DNA of 64,000 nt from Ariolimax columbianus (Eukaryota > Mollusca > Gastropoda > Stylommatophora > Arionidae). The notes beneath the pieces are model-generated. The model did no database searches, was not told the origin of the DNA, and saw nothing but the letters and a program-made list of their open reading frames with translations. The DNA lies in the NCBI GenBank assembly GCA_036924085.1, contig JAVGWX010000003.1:121950764-122014763 (forward strand), in the 5' to 3' direction. Below are positions 1 through 12,565 of this stretch, piece by piece. The position numbers were made by a program, and so were the translations under genes. Every line of letters begins with the position of its first letter. The stretch's first letter is position 1.

Positions 1-76
1 CTGGGAGATGGTATTTGTCTTTGATTTAATTAATATGGTGGAATACAAGATTTTGTGTAATTCTGCTTATTGCCTG

Positions 77-1620
77 TCAGTTTTCCACAAAAAGTCTTGA
101 GATGATTACGCTTTGTTCTGCTACTTCGCACATAAGCTTAACAGCTTTATCCCAGGCCATCTTAAGGGGTTCTATATTTGTGTAGATTTTGCAAGTTGCC
201 GTTGGTGTTGCCCTCATTGCACCACTAATAAAGCGTAGATCCCTGTTCTGCACTCTGTCCATGGATTCCAAGTTAGATTTGGAACAAATTGTTAGGAGTG
301 CACTATTGTACTCCACATGATGTACTAGCAAGCCTCTTTAAGAGCTGTAGACGTCTCACAGCTTTATTCTTCACATTCTGGATGTGATGCTTGAGGCTGA
401 GCTGTAGACCAAACATGACTCCAAGATACACAGAGTGTTTCTTTCTAATCAGTTGGTGTTCTTCTAATCTCAAAATTATATTTTGTTTGGCAACTTTGTG
501 ACACTGTCTTTTCACAATTGATTTTTAGTTTCCATATTTGGTACTAGTCATGCAGTCTCCTCAGGTCTCCATTTAGCTTCCGTCCCCCACTTTCAATGTC
601 TTTATGGCTGTAGCCGTATTTCCAGGTCATCAGCATACAAAGCTTTTTCGGCTCTGATCTGTCTGCCAACTAATTAATATAGATCAGGAAAAGAGTACAT
701 TTAAAAATGCGTCTTGTGCTAATCCTTCTTCTAAGACTTCTTTAGTAGAGATCTCATCCTTCATCATCGTCTGTATCGTTTGCTCAGCCAGGAATTACTT
801 TATCCAGTTGTCAAGCGTTCCATGAATTCCAATGATAAACATCTTTATCAGAAGATCTTGTCTTCAGACACTATCGTGAGTCTGTTGTTGGTTAAACAGA
901 AGATGACCACTGCACGCTTTTTGTTCTGGAATATATACTTTATTCTTTGGGTCAACCTAAAAAAGCTGATCTTCTGTGCAACTGCGGAATTAAAACACTG
1001 CTTGTTCTTTGTGTAAATTGTGGATCTGTCAACGAACAAATAGATACATGTGTTTATCATTCCCTCTGCTAGTTTGTCCAGGCACGATGTTAGGGAGATG
1101 GTATGATTGCTGTTTGGTTAATCTGGAAGTCTGGTTTTTTAATATTGAGACGATATGTGCAGCATACTTTCTCTATGTCAACTTGATCATTCCTCGAGTC
1201 CATATAGGAAGTTGCAATTCATTATGAATCTTGTCTGACCTTGAGGCCATTATAGACTTTCTCTAGGACATGTTTTAGCTCTTCCATTTTGAAGTCTATT
1301 TCCTATTTAGAGGCATTGGTTTGTGAGCTTTCTCTGGCATCTCGGAGCAAATGCTTCCTATCCTGATCTGTAGATTTTTCTGCTCTATTCACTGATGCAA
1401 AGTAACGATTAACATGCTCTGCTTTTTTGTGTTTCAGTGATTGTTCTTTACCCACGTATCATTTGGCTTTATATTCAATTTCCTGTTCAACCTGGACAGA
1501 CTGTCGACCAATGACCAGGCTCCCTCTCTGCTATGACCGAGATCTATTTTGGAGCATGTCTCTGCACATTTTTCACGTATGTCTTTCGTGGCCGTTATTT
1601 CTTCTTTAGCGCATGAAAAG
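77..1620 (-). mobile_element. Degenerate LINE reverse transcriptase relic
   Basis: Reading the minus strand from about 1620 down to 77 gives successive pieces of a non-LTR reverse transcriptase, broken by stops and frameshifts. In order they are a pre-RT segment ending in LVDSL; a palm motif (ISLTSCLDKLAEGMIN, near 1045-1105); a segment with DNWIK (near 790-830); the active site ALYADDLEI (near 620-640); and the thumb with YLGVMFGLQLSLKHH and LQLLKRLASTS (303-515), then a region with VQNRDLRFISGAMRATPTA (77-331). The YADD aspartates survive, but no long frame does. It resembles the I/Jockey side of the LINEs; the exact clade is not settled. Confidence 0.8.
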
Positions 1621-2693
1621 TTGTACTGCGTCTTTGTTTTATGCGAATGCGTTGTCTATAGAGTTGTTCTTGCATTCTATGTGTGTGTGTGTGTGTATAT
1701 AACTCTGTATTTCTTTATCTTAGAATGACAAATGGGACTTTCATCAGTCCCTTTACACACATTGTGATGCTGCATCAAAGACTGCTTAAGCAACCTCTTC
1801 ATTGAGCGTTTGAACACTTGGTTATGTTTGTAAGGAGAAGTTCTGATGTCAGTATGCCCCATGATAAAGGCAAGGACACTACAACATGATGCCAGAAAAA
1901 AACACATCTATAGAGAAGATCTCTGACCGAATAGCTTGGACAGCAACAAATAACCGTAAGTGATATAACACATACGTTTAAAAAGATCAAAAGTAGTTAC
2001 ATACTAGCTAGCAGAGAGAAAGCCAAACGTAAAACTTACCACGTCAGTTTGTCTTAGTTCTGCCGCTCGGGTGATCTTGCTTTTCCTGGCAGCTTTTCCT
2101 GTTCTCTGGGCACGTCTCAGCAAGAAAAAAGGGATGTAACTCTTCTGGTGCGTCTTGCTCGATTCTGCCATATCGATTTCACGTTGATCAATCTCAGCAT
2201 CCTCTTAAAATGAGCGGAAGATCCGAGAGGTTTGTACATCCGATGACCAAACTCTCGCAATCATCCATGGTTGAATTGAGAATGTTTTATTTTTACCCCA
2301 GTTGCGATGCATTACTTGGATTGAAACCAGCAGATGTAAAACTAGGATTAGCTTAGCATAAAATGGTGTAAGAACAGAGACAGAAAAACGTGTTTCTGTA
2401 GAGATTCTCAGCATCCACGAACAGCATCCGTTGATCAATACCAGGTCAATAAGCAACTAATCCCGCTGAACTAAACACTCACAAGTTTCTCAACGAGCTG
2501 TCGCTCGTAACAAGAATACAATGTTTCAAAAGTAACTCACAGATGATGTGAATATTGTCTGATCTCATCAGATCTTCAATGAAAATGACCAAGGTTAGAA
2601 ATAATAACATGGCAAGTGCCGCAGCTGTAATAACACTCATCCAAACGTAACGATAACATCTATATTCTATCTATTTTAACACGAAAAAACATT
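1621..2693. other. No recognised feature
   Basis: AT-rich sequence with a short (TG)n run near 1680-1697. The short open frames here resemble nothing I recognise, and no repeat copy was found elsewhere in the window. Confidence 0.5.
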
Positions 2694-3464
2694 TTGACCA
2701 CCACCAAATTGATCCCAACTAAAATGATCCCCATCAAACTGAGCACCATCAAACTGAACACCCACGAACTGAACACCATCAAACTGAACACCCACGAACT
2801 GAACACCCTCAAACTGAGCACCATCAAACTGAGCACCAATAAACTGAACACCCACGAACTGAACACCATCAAACTGAACACCCACGAACTGAACACCATC
2901 AAACTGAGCACCATCAAACTGAGCACCAATAAACTGAACACCCACGAACTGAACACCCACGAACTGAACACCATCAAACTGAACACTATCAAACTGAGCA
3001 CCAATAAACTGAACACCCACGAACTGAACACCCACGAACTGAACACCATCACACTGAGCACCATCAAACTGAGCACCAATAAACTGAACACCCACGAACT
3101 GAACACCATCAAACTGAACACCCACGAACTGAACACCATCAAACTGAGCACCATCAAACTGAACACCATCAAACTGAGCACCAATAAACAGAACACCCAC
3201 GAACTGAACACCATCAAACTGAACACCCACGAACTGAACACCATCAAACTGAGCACCATCAAGCTGAACACCCCCGAACTGAACACCATCAAACTGAGCA
3301 CCATCAAACTGAACCCCCTCGAACTGAACACCATCAAACTGAGCACCATCAAACTGAACACCCACGAACTGAACACCATCAAACTGAGCACCATCAAACG
3401 GAGCACCATCAAACTGAGCACCACTAATTTGAATACCACCAAAGATGCCACGAAAACAAGACAC
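2676..3464 (-). CDS. Possible pentapeptide-repeat ORF over the minisatellite
   Basis: A 262-residue minus-strand frame starts with MSCFRGIFGG and runs through about 48 five-residue repeats of the form (A/V)QF(D/V/I)G. This fits the pentapeptide-repeat pattern: a small residue at i-2, Phe at i and Gly at i+2, the register that stacks into a right-handed quadrilateral beta-helix. Variation sits mainly at the permitted positions i-2 and i+1, while Phe changes synonymously (TTT/TTC). The phase continues for two or three degenerate units at each end. Against it being a gene: at least two other long frames are open across the same array (plus strand 2694-3812, minus strand 2660-3508), and no promoter, splice site or UTR can be assigned. 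I treat it as a possible chance coding minisatellite. Confidence 0.25.
   Translation of the reverse strand: MSCFRGIFGGIQISGAQFDGAPFDGAQFDGVQFVGVQFDGAQFDGVQFEGVQFDGAQFDGVQFGGVQLDGAQFDGVQFVGVQFDGVQFVGVLFIGAQFDGVQFDGAQFDGVQFVGVQFDGVQFVGVQFIGAQFDGAQCDGVQFVGVQFVGVQFIGAQFDSVQFDGVQFVGVQFVGVQFIGAQFDGAQFDGVQFVGVQFDGVQFVGVQFIGAQFDGAQFEGVQFVGVQFDGVQFVGVQFDGAQFDGDHFSWDQFGGGQNVFSC
2694..3440. repeat. 15-bp minisatellite
   Basis: About 48 tandem copies of a 15-bp unit, with variants such as caccatcaaactgag, cacccacgaactgaa and caccaataaactgaa. The unit length is a multiple of three and the unit has no stops, so several frames on both strands stay open through the array. Confidence 0.95.
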
Positions 3465-4019
3465 AGATTTGGTGTGTTTGGTTTCTGGTTATTTAGTTTT
3501 CTTTCCACTTATGCAGTTGAGCGTCTTGGGAAGCATAATTTGTCTGCCCTGCGCCAGGTGCGTTGCGACGGTCCCTGTGAGCCTGTGTCACTGCACAATT
3601 GCTCTAATGTGATCTATCCACCTGCCTCGCGACCAACGCCTTGCCATGTAGCCATATACAGCAACTTTGTAAGTCATCAGTATAATCTGATGAGGGTGCA
3701 TTCTGTTAAGATAATTGAACCAGCGTATTTTTTACCTGAAAATCTACTCTGCCCGAGACATAGTGTCAATCAAACTTCGAGTGTCGTCATTCCTCATTGT
3801 GTTTCCTGGTGACTCCAATAACTTGCCTCAAATACTTTATTTCACACCTGCTCACATGTGTCCTGATAGTGACCACGTTAGGCATTGGTTGCACTGAGCA
3901 TACGTGTGGACAAGAAGGTCGCGCCTTTGGTGTGTCTAATTAGTCTGATAATCTTAACTTTTAAAAAAAATTAGCATTTAGAGAGTGTGACTTGTTAACG
4001 TAGCCTTCTACAGCGTTAT
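3441..4019. other. No recognised feature
   Basis: Single-copy-looking sequence between two minisatellites. A plus-strand frame leaving the 15-bp array stays open to 3812, but its non-repeat tail resembles no family I know. Confidence 0.45.
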
Positions 4020-5218
4020 CAAATATTTTACCAGATCAGATAACACAAGAAAACAAACACCAGATAAACCCAGATAACACTAGATAACGCCAGAGAACAC
4101 CAATTTACACAAGGTAACACCAAATAACACTAGGTAACACCAGATAACAAACACCAGATAACACTAAATAACACCAGATAACACCAGGTAACACAAGATA
4201 ACACCAGGTAACATCAGTAACACCAGATAACACCAAATAACACAAGATAACAAACACCAAATAACACAAGATAACAAACACCAAATAACACCAGATAACA
4301 AACACCAAATAACACCAAATAACACCAGATAACAAACACCAAATAACACCAGATAACAAACACTAAATAACACCAGATAACAAACACCAAAAAACCCCAG
4401 ATAACAAACACCAAATAACACTAGATAACAAACACTAGATAACAAACACTAGATAACAAACACCAAATAACACTTGATAACAACACTAGAAAACACCAGA
4501 TAACACCAGATAACATTATATAACACTAGATAACACCAGATAGCACCAGGTAACACCAGATAACATTATATAACAGCAGATAACATTATATAACACCAGA
4601 TAACATTATATAACACCAGATAACACCATATAACACCAGATAACATTAAATAACACTAGATAACACCTGATAACAACACTAGAAAACACCAGGTAACACC
4701 AGATAACATTATATAACATTAGATAACATTATTTAACAATATATAACACCAGATAACATTATATAACACTAGATAACACCAGATATCACTAGATAACATT
4801 ATATAACACTAGATAACACCAGATAACACCAGATAACATCAGGTAACACCAGATAACATTATATAACACTATATAACACCTGATAACACCAGATAACATT
4901 ATATAACACCAGGTAACACCAGAAAACACCAGATAACGCCAGATAACACCATATAACATTATATAGCACCAGGTAACACCAGAAAACACCAGATAACACC
5001 AGGTAACATTGTATAACACTAGATAACACCAGGTAACATTGTATAACCTCAGGTAACACCAGAAAACACCAGGTAACACCAGATAACACCAGGTAACGCC
5101 AGATAACACCAGGTAACGCCAGATAACACCAGGTAACACCAGATAACGCCAGGTAACACCAGATAACACCAGATAACACCAGGTAACACCAGGTAACACC
5201 AGATAACACCATATAATA
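4020..5218. repeat. 10-bp minisatellite with 24-bp higher-order part
   Basis: Tandem array of a 10-bp unit (caccagataa and variants with ggtaa or attatataa). Roughly 4130-4480 is organised as a 24-bp compound (caaataacaccagataacaaacac split over two units). Three units make 30 bp, so minus-strand frames read through as WCYLVLSGVI-type repeats; these are artefacts. Confidence 0.95.
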
Positions 5219-5504
5219 GAATGCATTCCAGACGCAGTGGCTTCATATTGTTATTGTCTTCCGCCGATTCCGGAAATATTGAAAACTTGAATTTCTCTGT
5301 CTAAATTGGAGTATTGTTACCATAACTTTTTAAAGAATCTCCTCTATACTCAGCAGGCTCTTGGTATTTGTGCAATTAATCTGAGTCTTCTAGGGAGCAG
5401 CTGGTCAAGCGGGTCGGGTGTGGGTCTTCAGGTCACTACTACGTGCGTTCAAAATCTCAGTAGTGAATGCGTTTCCTTTTCCATTTTCTGTTAGAGGTCA
5501 AATT

Positions 5505-5516
5505 AAATGCCAGTCT
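5505..5516 (+). repeat. Left TSD of the SINE
   Basis: AAATGCCAGTCT, repeated exactly at 5784-5795 just after the poly(A) tail. It marks a retrotransposed insertion. Confidence 0.9.
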
Positions 5517-5756
5517 AGGGGACGGCGTGGCCTAGTGGTTAAGTGGCACGGCTCACGACCCGAAGGTGCTGGGTTCGATCCCCATCACAGCACCGGCCGT
5601 TACCCCGGGGAAGCAAACCCTTAGAAAATGCAGGAGGAAGCAGACCCTTACATAAAATGCGTGCTGAAGTCGGATGCACTGGGCCGATAGGCGCAAAATA
5701 AAAACCACAGTGCAACGCACACCGCCTTGGAGGAATAGAAAAATAAGGCGAACGCG

Positions 5757-5786
<30 letters not shown>
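5517..5786 (+). mobile_element. tRNA-derived SINE with poly(A) tail
   Basis: The tRNA-like head has a Pol III A box (tggcctagtggttaag, 5528-5543) and a B box (gggttcgatcc, 5571-5581). The body contains GCTGAAGTCGGATG followed by a GGCCGATAGGCGCAAA-like block and ends in about 29 A residues. A perfect 12-bp TSD flanks it, so this is a complete SINE of about 240 bp plus tail. A second, older copy lies at 48493-48736. Confidence 0.92.
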
Positions 5787-5788
<2 letters not shown>

Positions 5789-5795
5789 CCAGTCT

Positions 5796-5969
5796 GAACA
5801 GTGGATAAGGACTGCATGGACAAGCAGCCTTTAGTCTTCAGCTCTATAAATCCTCCATTTGGACCTCACCAATACGAAAAAACACAGTTGTATGTTTCAT
5901 ATAGATTCTTCTACACTAGACAGTATAGATTGCACTGTTGGTCGTACTTTTAGTCGTCCCCTACAGTAT

Positions 5970-6007
<38 letters not shown>

Positions 6008-6529
6008 GGTGTAGCTGGGACATATTCGCGTCTCTATCACAGACAAAGTCTTCCCTGGCAGCCACTTGCTCAACCACAAAATCACGCCTATCTCCACTTC
6101 AAAAACTGTATCGAATTTCCTTCGAATTATTGATAGCTCAGATGAATAAATCACATTTTGGGCCCAGATCAAGGTCAAGGTTAGAAGGATGAACGTCTTG
6201 TCCACAAACAAGAACAGACCACACAGCTATGACGAGAAGAAGTTGCGTAAGGGTAGCCCTGACAGATGGACAGATCCCATAATAGGAGCATGCAAGGGCA
6301 GCAGAGTGTAGTATGTTCACTGTAAACTTCAAGGTAAGTTGTAGTATGTAACTAAGGAGAGTTGTGAAGGAGACAGACCATACACAGTCAAAAGTTTGGA
6401 CCCTAGAGGAAGTTTGGGAAATAAAGTTGGCCGACGGGATAATGACCACCCCCCCCCCCCTCCCACCCCCAAGTGTGGTGTTGGTCAAGACAATATGGTC
6501 CTAACGCTATATTCCTAATATTTCATACC
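5796..6529. other. Unassigned sequence with (CT)n and C runs
   Basis: Contains a (CT)n tract at about 5971-6004 and a C-rich run near 6449-6470. No coding similarity was recognised on either strand. Confidence 0.5.
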
Positions 6530-6850
6530 CCGTGGAAACAGGACTGGTCCAATGTACCAGACGAGCAACGAAAGGACTGGTCCAATGTACTAGACGAACA
6601 ACGATAGGACTGTCCCAATGTACCAGACGAACAACGACAGGACTGGTCCAATGTACTAGACGAACAACGACAGGATTGTCCCAATATACCAGACGAACAG
6701 CGACAGGACTGTCCCAATGTACTAGACGAACAACGACAGGACTGTCCCAATGTACAAGACGAACAACGACAGGACTGGTCCAATATACCAGACGAACAAC
6801 GACAGGACTGTCCCAATGTACTAGACAAACAACGTCAGGACAAGTAAAAT
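6530..6850. repeat. 33-bp minisatellite
   Basis: About 10 copies of a 33-bp unit that includes caatgtaccagacgaacaac and gacaggactgtcc. It stays open in several frames on both strands because 33 is divisible by three, so the apparent Cys-rich and Thr-rich ORFs are not credible genes. Confidence 0.93.
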
Positions 6851-7359
6851 AAACCATAAACTTTATCTGAAACACGCATGACATCACTCAGTTATAAGCT
6901 AACATATGGCTTGTACAAATTAATGTCCTAAGAACTCATTATTGCCTGTTAAAATCTATCTATTACACCACGACAGATAAATTATTAGAAACTATATTTT
7001 GCTTTAACGTTTTGCCATGTAGGCATGCAGCTGAAACTATTTTCCTCGAATAAACAAAGCCTCCATCTCATGTGTGTAGTGTTTTGTGTTAGCCAGGCAA
7101 CAGCCCCACTTGCGTTGTTGAACAAAAAAAAAAACAAACATGCGAAAACAAACAACAAAGAAGACAACCCTCTGAAAATTGTGGCTAATATTGAGAGATA
7201 CACATATCGACGCATTCAGCTAATGCACGACATAACATACATTTACAATTGATAAACATAAACATTGTCCAAAGAAAAATAATAATTGTGAATGTTCTTA
7301 TCTCTGTGTCCATTCTACCCATACATAACCTCATTGACAATGTGTGCTCTGTTCTCTTA
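6851..7359. other. No recognised feature
   Basis: AT-rich sequence with small A-rich tracts; nothing identifiable. Confidence 0.5.
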
Positions 7360-7915
7360 CTTATGTCCTTATTTGTTGTACTACAATTACTTTATATCTC
7401 TTATTAATGTCCTTATCTATCGTACTAATTTTACTTTATATATCTTAGTGTGAACTTATCTGTCGCACTAATATTACTTTATTATCTTAGTATGTCCTTA
7501 TCTATCGTACTAATGTTACTTTATATATCTTAGTATGCCCTTATCTGTCGCACTAATATTACTTTATTATCTTAGTATATCCTTATCTATCGTACTAATA
7601 TTACTTTATATATCTTAGTATGTCCTTATCTGTCGTACTAATATTACTTTATATATCTTAGTATGTCCTTATCTGTCGTACTAATATTACTTTATATATT
7701 TTAGTATGCCCTTATCTGTCGCACTAATATTATTTTATTATCTTAGTATGTCCTTATCTATCGTACTAATATTACTATATATCTTAGTATGTCCTTATCT
7801 GTCGTACTAATATTACTTTATATATCTTAGTATGTCCTTATCTGTCACACTAAAATTACTTTATATATCTTAGTATGCCTTTATCTGTCGCACTAATATT
7901 ACTTTATATAGGTAT
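7360..7915. repeat. 43-bp AT-rich minisatellite
   Basis: Roughly 12 copies of a unit of about 43 bp containing cttagtatgtccttatctgt and cgtactaatattacttta. Copies differ by small substitutions and 2-3 bp indels. Confidence 0.93.
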
Positions 7916-8004
7916 ATATGTGTATGTTGTACTAGCCCATGATCGGCCATGTCTGACTAGGATGATGCAACCTTAGAGTTGTAACTTTCTACTGAGTTTT
8001 TTTG

Positions 8005-9030
8005 GTTTTAATTGTTCTTGCGGCGTTGTATTTTCACTTCTTTGTGTTGCAAGAGCTTATTTTCGCACAGTCTGAGGTCGCTCTTCAAGTTTGCATCTCA
8101 ATTTAGATCGGTCTGCAGATATGTCTTCCTAGGATGGCAGATCCATATCCAGCGCATTATGTCCCGCTTATACGCGTCTTTGAACTTCAGCTATGTTCGA
8201 CTAACTGTTCTTTTATCATACGCCAGCTGAACATAGAGAATATCTTTGGTGATGTGACCGTCTTCCATGCCACGAACATGACCAAGTCGTGACAGTATTA
8301 GCTGCCTAAGGAAAATGTACATACTTGAGAGACCAATGCGAGAATGTATCTCTGTATTTGTCACCTTGTCTCTCCATGAGACGTCATGGATAGATTTCAG
8401 GGGCCGCAGGTGAAGAGGTATTGAGCCTTTGCTCTTGTTTGGCATAGGTTGCTCATGTTACGCCGCCATATTAAAGCCCACTGAAAACACATGCACTGTA
8501 AACCATGGCCTTGACCTTAGCTGCACATTTGGAGTTTCCCAGCAACGTGTTGTGAGACGTGCAAATATTACAGCAGCTTTGTCAATGCGATTGCCTATTT
8601 CTGGGTCTAGGGAGAATTATCGTTGATGAGGAACTCATGGTAAGTGAAATGGTCCATAGTTGTCAATTCGTAGTTGGTGATGGTGGAGGTTGCATTTATG
8701 TCATGTCACAGCACAAGTGTTTAATTCAGGCTTATTGTGAGGCCAACATGTTTGCACACAAGGGAGAGGCGATCTATCAATATCTGTAGTTCATGGTGAC
8801 TGCGGGTGACAGTTGCAATGTTCTCAGCAAATAGCAAGTCTCTGACAGTAACTTCCCTGATCTTGGTTTTTGCCTGGAGTCTCGCGAGATTAAACAGACG
8901 ACAATCTTACCTACTGAGAAGACAGATACATTCCGTTGCATTACCAAATACGTGCTTCAGGAGCAGCGCAAAGAAGATTCTAAATAGTGTCGGGGCCAGA
9001 ATGCAGCCTTGTTTAACAACACGGTGAATA
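8005..9030 (-). mobile_element. RTE-like LINE relic, 3' half
   Basis: The minus strand reads, from 9030 down, a GCILAPTLFRIFFALLLKH-type RT segment, then RDLLFAENIATVT (8810-8840), then HDVSWRDKVTNTEIHSRIG, LSRLGHVRGMEDGHITKDIL (8191-8445) and a degraded KRD...RRK tail. The order matches the 3' part of a common invertebrate LINE reverse transcriptase. The catalytic FADD has become FAEN, and several frameshifts are present, so it is dead. Confidence 0.82.
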
Positions 9031-9599
9031 CCATATATATTTTTATGATTACGTTTATCCTCTCAAGAAACAAACGAAAGAGCTAAAAGGTGGGATGTTC
9101 GAATCTCGCAAGTTAAAAGCGTTCCTGCTCTTGAATTGGGCGAGACCGTGTTTTCAAGGTCCATGGCTGACGGACGATAAACTCGGAGGTTCCGTGTACA
9201 CGCGGTGTATGCAAATGCATGCCATTACTTTGCCCCTAAATGTCAGGTCCTGGCATCCGTAAGTGCAAATTCTTATTCAGATATAAATCTCCATCACTAA
9301 ATAAACGAGTGATTTTCAACTTATTGTTCCTTTGAAAAGACATATCGGAGGACAACTGTTTCAGAGGGATGACGGGGTGCGTCAAGAAATGTTCCATCAC
9401 TAGGCATACGGAATAGAGCCACTATTTATTTCCTATCTTGTCAATACAGGCGACTAAGATCAGTTTCGCATGGGCAACCTGCTATTTAAAGTGCAATGCA
9501 AATAAATGGATTCAGGCCTCCCTATAAGCTGGTTCGCTGGGGTGATTCTCCGATCACACGTCAATATGGCATATTGGTACTGTGATGTTATGCCATATT
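9031..9599. other. No recognised feature
   Basis: No coding similarity, tandem array or internal repeat copy recognised. Confidence 0.45.
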
Positions 9600-9604
9600 T
9601 TTCT

Positions 9605-9797
9605 GAATGAACGGTACACGTGGGTCGATGTGGTCAACGTCACGACGGTCTGCGTTTACTTTCCTAGCTTATCCTGGTTCCCCATTTTTGATCTGGGTGT
9701 ACTCCTGGTACCGTTTGCGATCGGGAAATGATGAACGAACCCGGATCGCTCAGAAGGGAAGTCAGTGCACTAACCACTGCGCCACATCGGATCCCAC
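9605..9797 (-). mobile_element. tRNA-derived SINE-like element
   Basis: On the minus strand, tggcgcagtggttagtg (A box, 9769-9785) and gggttcgttc (B box, 9732-9741) have tRNA-like spacing. The downstream body runs to about 9605. No TSD was found and the 3' end is uncertain. It differs from the SINE at 5517. Confidence 0.55.
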
Positions 9798-9995
9798 ATA
9801 AAAACCGATTTGTGTAAACCAAATGCTGCGTTGGCCCTATACTCCACCATTTGCAGTGACAAGAAAATCAGGAAGAAGATATAAACACAGAGTCAATTAA
9901 CATTTAAACTCAATCACATGCACTGCTATACACGTATCGATCCCATAACCTTCTATTCACGTACTCGAAAGCATGCCCAACCGCTCACGTGCGAT

Positions 9996-10013
9996 CTCTC
10001 TATCTCTCTCTCA

Positions 10014-10052
<39 letters not shown>

Positions 10053-10055
10053 CCA
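9996..10055. repeat. (CT)n(CA)n microsatellite
   Basis: Simple dinucleotide tract. Confidence 0.95.
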
Positions 10056-10251
10056 CACACACAGACCCACATATAAAAGCTAAAGAGAACGTTCTACATA
10101 ATATCAAATGGAAACATTCTGGCGCGCAATAAAACTAGATTACTCTATAATCGATATCATAGATGGCGTCCGATGGCAACCTACTCCCGCTAACACCACA
10201 CAAATGTGAACATCTATTTCGGGGTCAAACTCTTCCCTGATTATCTTCGAG

Positions 10252-10659
<408 letters not shown>

Positions 10660-10675
<16 letters not shown>

Positions 10676-10905
10676 TTGCTGCATCCATTTTGGCGATGGG
10701 ATCTTCTGACGCAACACTATGCGCCTGTCCTGGTCTCGAATGATCTTTCTTTGACTCGCGTCCTTCTTTAAACATCGGTGATCAGTTCTTCACTGTTGTC
10801 TTCGATACACTTTTGCCACCATACACTGCCTGCATTCTGTGATGCATGTCAATTGCTCGACATCCTTCAGGTGTTAGAAACCGAATCACCGGTTGCTGAT
10901 CAGCT
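10660..10905 (-). pseudogene. Mariner transposase N-terminal fragment
   Basis: Minus-strand translation gives VIRFLTPEGCRAIDMHHRMQ followed by MFKEGRESKKDHSRPGQAH and IAKMDAAIRVNRRWSL. These are the first helix-turn-helix, the linker with the GRP-like AT-hook region, and the start of the second HTH of a mariner transposase. One in-frame stop interrupts it, and the catalytic domain is absent. Confidence 0.75.
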
Positions 10906-11200
10906 TTGGGCGGATTTCAACTCTGGAGTCACTATTCTGTGCGTCTGACACGAAGGTGAACAGTCTGTCAAAGAACTCCCGCCGTTTTGGAACTTTCTAC
11001 TCCACTCATACACTTGCTGGAGTGAAAAGCACGCTTTATTGTGCTGGACCTTCATTCGCCGATGAACTTCTATAGGTGTCAGCCCTTCGCTGCTAAGCAA
11101 AACGGATACCAGAACGCTACTCTTCTTTGGTGCATGTCAATAGTGGGGTGGCCATCTTTTAACCGCAACTATGACGTCATGTTGCTCGTCTGCACCGTGA
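10903..11200 (-). pseudogene. Second mariner transposase N-terminal fragment
   Basis: Just upstream of the previous fragment on the same strand is another first HTH of a different mariner subfamily: LSSEGLTPIEVHRRMKVQHN, then LQQVYEWSRKFQNG, ending at VTPELKSA (stop at 10900). The start lies near 11195 with a frameshift after it. The two N-terminal domains abut almost head to tail. Confidence 0.72.
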
Positions 11201-11640
11201 TGACAAGTGCAGGACACGCTTGACATCCTTAGTAACCATGTTTGCAAAGGCATGATTTTTCTAATTTCTATCCCACTTTTATGGTTTTTCTATTAGCGCA
11301 TCTGACAATGTGAAAATGTACGACAACTGTAACATCCATCCAATCTCCTTGACGGCGTTTGTTCCCGTTGTTGGGAATTCACCAGGTCTATTTTATTTAG
11401 CACAACAATAATGGCTGCTTCCATTTCCTGTCACCACACAATTTATAGGATAGCTTTGTTCTTTGACACAAAATGGAGGTATACAGTCTGTGTCTTACTA
11501 AGGTTTTGAATCCGTGTCCTATAAGTGAGATGACCGATAACCACAGCATTCGACCACCCGTCCTTAACACCTTAGAATAGTTCAGTATATTTATTGGCAA
11601 CTAATAGTATCTATGCACATCAATAAGATGAGACAACACC
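11201..11640. other. No recognised feature
   Basis: No terminal inverted repeat or remaining transposase was recognised. Confidence 0.4.
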
Positions 11641-11644
11641 AGAT

Positions 11645-12565
11645 TAGATTAGACATAAGAAGAATATTTTCTGTACCTACAGTAGAAAAGTATTTTATGT
11701 ACCTACAGAAGAAAGAGTATTTTCTGTACCTACAGTAGAAGGATATTTTTTGTACCTACAGTAGAAGAGTATTTTTGTACCTACATTAGATGAATATTTT
11801 CTGTACCTACATTAGAAGAGTATTTTCTGTACTTACAGTAGAAGAGTATTTTCTGTACCTACATTAGAAGGATATTTTATGTTGTCTGTACCTACAGTTG
11901 AAGATTATTTTCTGCACCTATAGTAGATAAATGGTAGCCACATAGCGCAGTAGTTAGCGAGCTTACTTTGCATCTGAGGTGGAAATGTTTTCTACAGTAG
12001 AAAAATATTTTCTGTACCTACAGTAGAAAGGTATTTTCTGTACCTACAGAGGTAATTATTTTGTGTTTTCTGCACCTACATTAGAAGAGTATTTTCTGTG
12101 CTTACAGTAGAAGAGTATTTTCTGTACTTACAATAGATGAGAATTTACTGTATCTACAGTAGAAAGGTATTTTCTATTCCTACAGTAGAAGATTATTTTT
12201 TGTACCTACAGAAGAAAAGTATTTTCTTTACCCACAGTAGAAGAGTATTTTCTTTACCTACAGTAGAAGAGTATTTTCTTTACCAACAGTAGAAGAGTAT
12301 TTTCTTTACCTACAGTAGAAGAGTATTTTCTTTACCCACAGTAGAAGAGTATTTTCTTTACCCACAGTAGAAGAGTATTTTCTTTACCCACAGTAGAAGA
12401 GTATTTTCTTTACCTTTAGTAGAAGAGTATTTTCTTTACCTACAGTAGAAGAGTATTTTCTTTACCTACAGTAGAAGAGTATTTTCTTTACCTACAGTAG
12501 AAGAGTATTTTCTTTACCTACAATAGATGAGTATTTTCTTTACCAACAGTAGAAGAGTATTTTCT
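11645..12565. repeat. 26-bp minisatellite
   Basis: About 34 copies of a 26-bp unit (gtagaagagtattttcttta plus cctaca). The right half (12230-12560) is nearly homogeneous and the left half is diverged. A non-array segment at about 11933-11990 interrupts it; this contains tagcgcagtagttagcg, which resembles a Pol III A box. Confidence 0.95.

Noticed and set aside
4020..5218. Telomere-like repeat
   Set aside because: The unit is caccagataa; no TTAGGG-type motif is present.
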